Assembly: GCA_017397655.1 (NCBI GenBank)
Contig: JAFQIG010000064.1
Coordinates: forward strand, 1-36,822
Reading direction: 5' to 3'
Length of the DNA: 36,822 nt
Origin: Clostridia bacterium
GTDB taxonomy: Bacteria; Bacillota; Clostridia; Oscillospirales; Acutalibacteraceae
In this document: piece by piece, positions 31,807 through 36,822 of the stretch
Layout of the letters: each line of letters opens with the position of its first letter
Position numbering within the stretch: position 1 is the first letter of the stretch
Translations under genes and position numbers: made by a program
Notes under the pieces: model-generated
What the model was told of the DNA's origin: nothing
Databases searched by the model: none
Seen by the model: only the letters and a program-made list of their open reading frames with translations

Positions 31807-34224
31807 ATGAAGAATTCAGAACTCCAGACCGCTGTAATGCCGATAGTGGCACTCAGAGGCTTAGTGGTTTTCCCCGGCGCACAGATGCATTTTGACGTCG
31901 GAAGAAGCAAGTCAATAGCGGCATTCAAAGCGGCGATGTCATCCAATCAGCAGCTTTTCCTTGTTGCGCAAAAAAGTGTGATGACTGACGATCCCGGCGA
32001 GGATGATATATTCAGAATCGGTGTAACTGCAACCGTGCGTCAGATTTTAAAGATGCCGGGTGATGACGGAATACGTGTTGTTATTGAGGGGAAAAAGCGT
32101 GCAAAGCTTGAATCTCTCACACGTAACAAGCCTTATCTGCAGGGTGAAATCAGCTATTGTCCCGTGCTGTTTTCCCGTAACGATACAAAGCTTCGTCAGG
32201 AGGCATTGATGCGTCAGGTCAGAGACAGGTTTAACGATTACGCAAATCTTGTACCTGATCTTCCGCCTGATGTAATGCTTACCGTTTTTGCGGAAAAAGA
32301 AGCAGGCAGACTTTCCGATTACATAGCGGGCAACATACTTATTAATTTTGAAGATAAACAGGCTGTGCTTGAGGAGCTGAATCCCTATAAACGCTTACAG
32401 ATGCTTTGCGTTCTTATTGAAAGAGAGAGCAAAATTCTGCAGCTTGAAGATTCCATCAGCGAAAAAGTACAGACCCAGATAGATAAAAACCAAAGAGAAT
32501 ATTATCTGCGTGAGCAGATGAAGGTTATCTCTACCGAACTCGGTGACGGTGTTAATGCCGAGGAAGAGGTCGAGAATTTCAGAAGAAAAATCAAAGAGCT
32601 TGCTTTTGACGAAGCGGCAGAAAAGAAGCTTCTTTCGGAGTGTGACAGACTTGACAGAATGTCTCCGCAGTCACCCGAAAGTGCAGTTTCACGTACATAT
32701 TTGGAGACGTGTCTCTCTCTTCCGTGGAAGACGGAGACGAAGGATAAGCTTGACATTAAGGCGGCACGAAAGGTTCTTGACAAGGATCATTACGGTATGG
32801 AAAAGGTCAAGGACAGAATTATCGAAACGCTGGCGGTCAGAAAGCTGTCTCCCGACATCAAGGGACAGATACTTTGTCTTGTCGGACCTCCCGGAGTCGG
32901 TAAAACGTCAATTGCTCGTTCAATAGCCACGGCAATGGGCAGAAATTACGTTCGTCTTTCATTAGGCGGAGTACACGATGAAGCGGAGATCAGAGGCCAC
33001 AGAAAGACATATATCGGCTCGATGCCCGGCAGAATAATCAATGCCATTCAACAGGCGGGAAGCAACAATCCGTTGATGCTTCTCGATGAAGTGGACAAGC
33101 TCGGCAACGATTACAAGGGTGACCCTTCATCGGCACTTTTGGAGGTTCTTGATTCCGAACAGAACAATACGTTCAGAGATCATTATATCGAGATTCCGTT
33201 TGATCTGAGCCGTGTATTCTTTATCACAACGGCAAACGATGCGTCAATGATTCCGAGACCTCTTCTTGACAGAATGGAGATCATAGAGCTCGGAAGCTAC
33301 ACTCACGAAGAAAAGTTCAATATAGCCAAGCGTCACCTTATTCCGAAGCAGATCGAACGTCACGGAATGAGCACAAAGATGATAAAGATCCGTGACGGTG
33401 CCGTCAGAGCGATAATTGACGGATATACCCGTGAAGCAGGATGCCGTTCTCTTGAAAGAGAGATTGCAAAGCTTTGCCGTAAATGTGCAGTCGAGGTTGC
33501 AAACGGAGCAGAAAAGCTGACAGTTACCGAGAATATGCTTGAGGATCTTCTGGGACCCAAAAAGTTTAAGGACGAATCGCTTTCGTTAAAGAGCGAGGTC
33601 GGCGTTACGAACGGACTTGCATGGACAGCGGTAGGCGGTGATATGCTTAAAGTTGAGGTTCTGGTGCTTGACGGTACGGGAAAGCTTGAGCTGACAGGTT
33701 CACTCGGTGACGTTATGAAAGAATCTGCAAAGGCTGCGGTCAGCTTTATCCGTTCAAGAGCAGAAAAGCTTTCGATAGATACAGAGTTTTATAAAAATAA
33801 GGATATACATATACACGTTCCCGACGGAGCAGTTCCGAAGGACGGCCCCTCGGCAGGTGTTACGATTACAACGTCTCTCGTATCTGCGCTTTCGGGTATT
33901 CCCGTAAAGGGCAGCGTTGCGATGACGGGAGAGATTACGCTGACAGGCAGAGTTTTGCCGATAGGCGGACTGCGTGAAAAAACAATGGCGGCATACAGAT
34001 CGGGCATCAGCACCGTTATTATTCCGAAGGATAACGAGCCTGATCTTGCCGAAGTCGATGATAAGGTCAAGGCGAATGTACGGTTTGTCTTTGCAGAGAA
34101 CCTTGATACAGTTTTGTCCGAGGCTATGGAGATGCCGAATATCAGTACAGAGAAGACACAGGTAATACCTGCGGAATGTAAGCAGACTTCGCATCATCCT
34201 ATACTTGCAAGAGGTGAGAATTAA
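31807..34224 (+). CDS. lon: ATP-dependent protease Lon
   Basis: An 805-residue AAA+ serine protease that degrades misfolded and regulatory proteins. The N-terminal substrate-binding domain starts with MPIVALRGLVVFPG. Walker A is GPPGVGKT (360-367), and the protease dyad is Ser682 in PKDGPSAG and Lys725 in GGLREKTMAA. Start choice is uncertain: ATG 31807 gives the usual family N-terminus but has no clear ribosome binding site. GTG 31798 is in frame, and ATG 31783 lies inside the right arm of the leader hairpin and would add CIPCVNT. Located between clpX and engB, as in Bacillus. Confidence 0.96.
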   Translation: MKNSELQTAVMPIVALRGLVVFPGAQMHFDVGRSKSIAAFKAAMSSNQQLFLVAQKSVMTDDPGEDDIFRIGVTATVRQILKMPGDDGIRVVIEGKKRAKLESLTRNKPYLQGEISYCPVLFSRNDTKLRQEALMRQVRDRFNDYANLVPDLPPDVMLTVFAEKEAGRLSDYIAGNILINFEDKQAVLEELNPYKRLQMLCVLIERESKILQLEDSISEKVQTQIDKNQREYYLREQMKVISTELGDGVNAEEEVENFRRKIKELAFDEAAEKKLLSECDRLDRMSPQSPESAVSRTYLETCLSLPWKTETKDKLDIKAARKVLDKDHYGMEKVKDRIIETLAVRKLSPDIKGQILCLVGPPGVGKTSIARSIATAMGRNYVRLSLGGVHDEAEIRGHRKTYIGSMPGRIINAIQQAGSNNPLMLLDEVDKLGNDYKGDPSSALLEVLDSEQNNTFRDHYIEIPFDLSRVFFITTANDASMIPRPLLDRMEIIELGSYTHEEKFNIAKRHLIPKQIERHGMSTKMIKIRDGAVRAIIDGYTREAGCRSLEREIAKLCRKCAVEVANGAEKLTVTENMLEDLLGPKKFKDESLSLKSEVGVTNGLAWTAVGGDMLKVEVLVLDGTGKLELTGSLGDVMKESAKAAVSFIRSRAEKLSIDTEFYKNKDIHIHVPDGAVPKDGPSAGVTITTSLVSALSGIPVKGSVAMTGEITLTGRVLPIGGLREKTMAAYRSGISTVIIPKDNEPDLAEVDDKVKANVRFVFAENLDTVLSEAMEMPNISTEKTQVIPAECKQTSHHPILARGEN

Positions 34225-34802
34225 TGCGATATGATAAATTTGATTTTGAAACATCCTTTGGTGTTTCGGCACAGCTGAAAGCATCGGATATGCCTGAAAT
34301 CGCTTTTGCAGGCAGAAGTAATGTCGGCAAATCCTCACTTCTTAATAAAATGCTTAACCGCAAAAATCTCGCCCGTGTCAGCTCCGTTCCGGGCAAGACG
34401 GCTACAATAAACTTTTTTAAAGGCGAGAATGTACGTTTTGTCGATTTACCGGGATACGGATATGCCAAGGTCTCACGTGATGAAAAGAAGCGTTGGGGCG
34501 CTTTGATGGAAGATTACTTTCGCACAGGCAGAGATATACGATTGGTTGTACAGCTGACGGATATGCGTCATCCCGTTACGGCAGACGATCTGTCGATGAT
34601 GGAGTTTTTAAGGTTTAACGAAATTCCTTTTGTTGTCGTTATGACAAAGAGCGATAAGCTGAATAAAACGCAGTATAAGGAAAGACTTGCAGCGATCGAG
34701 GAAGAATTAAAAGACTTCGGCGAAGTTACAAAAATTCCGTTTTCAGCATTGAACGGTGAGGGCGTGCAGGCGCTCAAAGAGGCTATTGAAAGATATTTAT
34801 AA
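34224..34802 (+). CDS. engB: Ribosome biogenesis GTP-binding protein EngB (YsxC/YihA)
   Basis: A 192-residue essential GTPase for 50S subunit assembly. G1 is AGRSNVGKSSLL (29-40), G2/G3 region SSVPGKTATINFF and DLPGYGYAKVS, and G4 is MTKSDK. Length is normal. The ATG shares its first base with the lon stop codon and follows GAGGTGAG, so it is translationally coupled to lon. It is separated from lysA by 15 bp. Confidence 0.96.
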   Translation: MRYDKFDFETSFGVSAQLKASDMPEIAFAGRSNVGKSSLLNKMLNRKNLARVSSVPGKTATINFFKGENVRFVDLPGYGYAKVSRDEKKRWGALMEDYFRTGRDIRLVVQLTDMRHPVTADDLSMMEFLRFNEIPFVVVMTKSDKLNKTQYKERLAAIEEELKDFGEVTKIPFSALNGEGVQALKEAIERYL

Positions 34803-34817
34803 ATTGGGGTGGAAAAT

Positions 34818-36116
34818 ATGTTTGTATCGGATTGTTTGAATATCAATGCAAACGGTCATTTGACAATAGGCAATGTTGATACAATGGAGCTTGCAAAACA
34901 GTACGGAACCCCTGTTTACGTTATTGATGAACAGGCTGTCAGAAATAATTGCAAGGCTTTTGTCAGCTCAATGAAAGAGAATTACGGTGAAAACGGACTT
35001 GTCCTTTATGCAAGCAAGGCTTTTTGCTGTAAGGAAATGTGCAGAATCTGCAACGAAGAGGGCATGGGACTCGATGTAGTATCGGGTGGAGAGCTTTATA
35101 CTGCAATCAGCGCAGGCTTCCCGACCGAAAAGATCTGCTTCCACGGCAACAACAAGACCGTACAGGAGCTTACTATGGCAGTTGAGAACGGTGTCGGCAG
35201 AATTGTTGTTGACAATATTGAGGAGCTCGGACGTCTTGATTCTATCTGTAAAGAAAAGAATCTGAAGGCAAACATCCTTCTTCGCATAAAGCCGGGTGTA
35301 GAGGCTCACACTCACGAGTTTATAAGAACGGGTCAGATCGATTCAAAGTTCGGCTTTGCTATCGAAACAGGCGAAGCATTGGATGCAGTCAAAAAAGCAA
35401 TTGCAACCGAAAATATCAATATTACGGGACTTCATTGTCATATCGGATCACAGATTTTTGACATTGATCCGTTTGTATTTGCGGCAAAGGTAATGCTTGA
35501 CTTTATGGCGCTTGTCAAAAAAGAGACAGGCACAGAGCTTAAGGAACTCAACCTCGGCGGCGGCTTCGGTATCAAGTATCTGTCAACAGAGAATCCTCCT
35601 GCATTTTTCGATTATATGAACACCGTTGCAGGCAAGGTGAAGGAGTATGCAAAAGAGCTCGGTCTTAACAGTCCGTTTATCTTTATCGAGCCGGGCAGAT
35701 CGATAGTCGGTGCGGCAGGCATTACACTCTATACAGTAGGAAGTGTCAAGGAAATCCCGAACATCCGTACATACGTTGCGATCGACGGCGGTATGTTTGA
35801 CAATCCCAGATACATTCTGTATCAGTCAAAGTATGAGATTATGTGTGCAAACAAGGCGAACGAGCCTAAAGATATGTGCGTAACCGTTGCAGGTAAGTGC
35901 TGTGAAAGCGGCGACCTCATCGGCGAGCATACAATGATCCAGCAGGTCGAACCGGGCGATATTCTCGCAGTTCTTTCAACAGGTGCCTATAACTTCTCGA
36001 TGGCATCAAATTATAACAGGAACGGCAGACCTCCCGTTGTTATGGTAAATAACGGCGAATCACGCATCATAGTAAAAGGCGACTCCTACGAAGACCTCGT
36101 CAGAAACGATATATAA
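34818..36116 (+). CDS. lysA: Diaminopimelate decarboxylase
   Basis: A 432-residue PLP enzyme that decarboxylates meso-diaminopimelate to L-lysine, the last step of lysine synthesis. PLP lysine K67 is in YASKAF; the fold III decarboxylase motifs HCHIGSQI, LNLGGGFGI, EPGRSIVG and GKCCESGD (with the active-site cysteine) are all present. I chose ATG 34818, after GGGGTGG; an in-frame GTG at 34809 overlaps that site. It implies that meso-diaminopimelate is made in this cell, which bears on peptidoglycan type. It is the last gene before the repeat region. Confidence 0.96.
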   Translation: MFVSDCLNINANGHLTIGNVDTMELAKQYGTPVYVIDEQAVRNNCKAFVSSMKENYGENGLVLYASKAFCCKEMCRICNEEGMGLDVVSGGELYTAISAGFPTEKICFHGNNKTVQELTMAVENGVGRIVVDNIEELGRLDSICKEKNLKANILLRIKPGVEAHTHEFIRTGQIDSKFGFAIETGEALDAVKKAIATENINITGLHCHIGSQIFDIDPFVFAAKVMLDFMALVKKETGTELKELNLGGGFGIKYLSTENPPAFFDYMNTVAGKVKEYAKELGLNSPFIFIEPGRSIVGAAGITLYTVGSVKEIPNIRTYVAIDGGMFDNPRYILYQSKYEIMCANKANEPKDMCVTVAGKCCESGDLIGEHTMIQQVEPGDILAVLSTGAYNFSMASNYNRNGRPPVVMVNNGESRIIVKGDSYEDLVRNDI

Positions 36117-36123
36117 TTACAAA

Positions 36124-36149
36124 AAACAGCTCCCACAAGGGGGCTGTTT
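36124..36149 (+). terminator. Hairpin after lysA, probable terminator
   Basis: An 11-bp stem (AAACAGCTCCC with GGGGCTGTTT, one T.G pair) around an ACAA loop starts 8 bp past the lysA stop. The T-tail is short (TTTAAGTTT), so efficiency is uncertain; it also has a better T-run on the minus strand. Confidence 0.65.
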
Positions 36150-36206
36150 AAGTTTATACGCAAAAGCCGTGACGGAGAGAGCAAGTAACGCACAAAGTAA
36201 AATCGG

Positions 36207-36276
36207 GGTCATCCTGAGCCGCAGGCGAAGGATCTTTTGTTTCTGTTAAAGATTCTTCACTTCGTTCAGAATGACC
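36207..36276. repeat. Palindromic repeat, copy 1
   Basis: A 70-bp imperfect inverted repeat: the left arm starts GGTCATCCTGAGCCGCAGG and holds GAAGGATCTTT; the right arm reads AAGATTCTTCACTTCG and ends TTCAGAATGACC. It could fold into a long hairpin. Elements of this kind are widely scattered in gut clostridial genomes, by my recollection. The loop differs from copies 2 and 3. Confidence 0.75.
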
Positions 36277-36297
36277 TGATGGGGTGGGCGGATAGCG

Positions 36298-36475
36298 ATT
36301 TACAGTAATTGGATGAATTTACAAAAATTGCCATCGGAGTATAACTGCTGTGTGTTTTAATGCACACGCTACTTGGTAGGTTGGTCAGATGCACCGACAT
36401 TGTCATCCTGAGCCGCAGGCGAAGGATCTTTACATCCAAAGCAAGATTCTTCACATACGTTCAGAATGACCCGAT
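36298..36475. repeat. Long duplicated unit, copy A
   Basis: A 178-bp unit starting ATTTACAGTAATTGGATGAA, containing a small GTGTG/CACAC hairpin near 36350-36366 and TACTTGGTAGGTTGGTCAG, and ending with palindromic repeat copy 2. It matches copy B at 36626-36809 with a few substitutions and small insertions. Confidence 0.8.
36402..36470. repeat. Palindromic repeat, copy 2
   Basis: A 69-bp copy with the same arms as copy 1 and a loop containing ACATCCAAAGC. It differs from copy 3 at the right arm (CACATACG against CACTTCG). Confidence 0.75.
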
Positions 36476-36535
36476 CAGGTAGAATGCTCTGATTTGACAT
36501 TGTACCACATTGCTCCTGACGCTTTAGTGTGCTAA

Positions 36536-36559
36536 TGATATCATGATACCATGATATCA
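36536..36559. repeat. Perfect 10-bp inverted repeat
   Basis: TGATATCATG and CATGATATCA flank ATAC. It stands between the two long units and is not part of them. It could be a hairpin or a protein-binding site. No T-run follows. Confidence 0.6.
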
Positions 36560-36625
36560 AAACAAGTACCGATTGCACAGCACTACCCAAAATGTAGGGG
36601 CGGCAATCTTGTCAGTCATTGCAGT

Positions 36626-36809
36626 ATTTACAGTAATTGGATGAATTTACAGAAATTGCCATCGGAATATACCTGCTGTGCAGGTTTTAATGCACACGCT
36701 ACTTGGTAGGTTGGTCAGATGCACCGACTCACGGTTGTCATCCTGAGCCGCAGGCGAAGGATCTTTACATCCAAAGCAAGATTCTTCACTTCGTTCAGAA
36801 TGACCCGAT
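36626..36809. repeat. Long duplicated unit, copy B
   Basis: A 184-bp second copy of the unit at 36298-36475, ending in palindromic repeat copy 3. It has a short insertion (TCACGG) before the palindrome and a changed hairpin loop. The sequence right after it (GGGTGGGCGGATA) is the same as that after copy 1, suggesting a repeating composite. Confidence 0.8.
36737..36804. repeat. Palindromic repeat, copy 3
   Basis: A 68-bp copy whose arms match copy 1 and whose loop (ACATCCAAAGC) matches copy 2. Confidence 0.75.
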
Positions 36810-36822
36810 GGGTGGGCGGATA

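Larger units (their letters stand above)
36150..36822. other. Gene-free repeat region
   Basis: No credible gene lies in the last 670 bp. Short open frames here lack ribosome binding sites and run through repeats. The region holds three copies of a palindromic repeat, a larger duplicated unit, a separate perfect palindrome, and a GTAGGGGCGGC stretch near 36594 that looks like a fragment of another dispersed repeat. The final bases repeat the flank of the first copy (GGTGGGCGGATA), so the array probably continues to the right. Confidence 0.8.

Noticed and set aside
36266-36590. Short open frames in the repeat region
   Set aside because: They run across palindromic repeats, lack ribosome binding sites and resemble no protein.
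36207-36804. CRISPR array
   Set aside because: Repeats are about 70 bp, few, palindromic and irregularly spaced, with no cas genes; they fit dispersed or interspersed repeats instead.

Overview
The window is chromosomal DNA of a low-to-mid G+C anaerobic Firmicute. A complete six-subunit Rnf complex, a flavodiiron protein, the tig-clpP-clpX-lon-engB order, strong AGGAGG-type ribosome binding sites and near-consensus sigma-A promoters with 17-bp spacers all point to Clostridia. I infer an Oscillospirales/Ruminococcaceae-like gut bacterium from gene style; nothing in the window identifies a species. No tRNA, rRNA, CRISPR array, phage or transposase gene is visible. Coding density is very high up to about 36.1 kb and collapses in the last 700 bp.

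Region 1 (1-2.9 kb, minus strand): a compact formate/nitrite-type channel, seryl-tRNA synthetase and a biotin-protein ligase. The last two each have their own clear promoter. Region 2 (3.0-4.5 kb, plus): a large predicted lipoprotein of unknown function, divergent from birA, with a perfect inverted repeat between the two genes. Region 3 (4.5-10.85 kb, minus): a five-gene operon read from one strong promoter. It encodes an ATP-grasp D-aspartate-ligase-like enzyme, asparagine synthase, a PfkB sugar-phosphate kinase, a ThuA-like protein and a YfcC/DcuC-type permease. Its terminator lies inside the 3' end of the convergent lipoprotein gene.

Region 4 (11.0-20.3 kb, plus): rnfCDGEAB, followed with overlaps or very short gaps by an aldose-epimerase-like gene, a ZIP metal transporter, a flavodiiron protein, CcdA and a TlpA-like thioredoxin, ending at a bidirectional terminator. 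This looks like one long transcription unit joining ion-pumping ferredoxin:NAD oxidoreduction to oxygen/NO detoxification and extracytoplasmic thiol chemistry. Region 5 (20.3-22.4 kb, minus): a Gfo/Idh/MocA oxidoreductase and a secreted endonuclease/exonuclease/phosphatase-fold protein.

Region 6 (22.5-28.3 kb, plus): rplS with a structured leader, a structured 200-nt gap, two tandem type I signal peptidases, rbgA, a strong terminator, then rnhB, thrC and a metallophosphoesterase. Region 7 (28.3-36.1 kb, plus): the protein quality-control block tig, clpP, clpX, lon, then engB and lysA. A 15-bp hairpin lies just upstream of lon. Region 8 (36.1-36.8 kb): no gene; it holds three copies of a palindromic repeat nested in a longer duplicated unit that probably continues past the window.

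The most noteworthy items are the Asl-like/AsnB pair (possible cell-wall modification), the lon leader hairpin, the structured rplS-lepB spacer, the operator-like palindrome at 2934-2953, the terminator hidden in a convergent coding sequence, and the repeat array. I found no wholly new multi-gene defence or mobile system.
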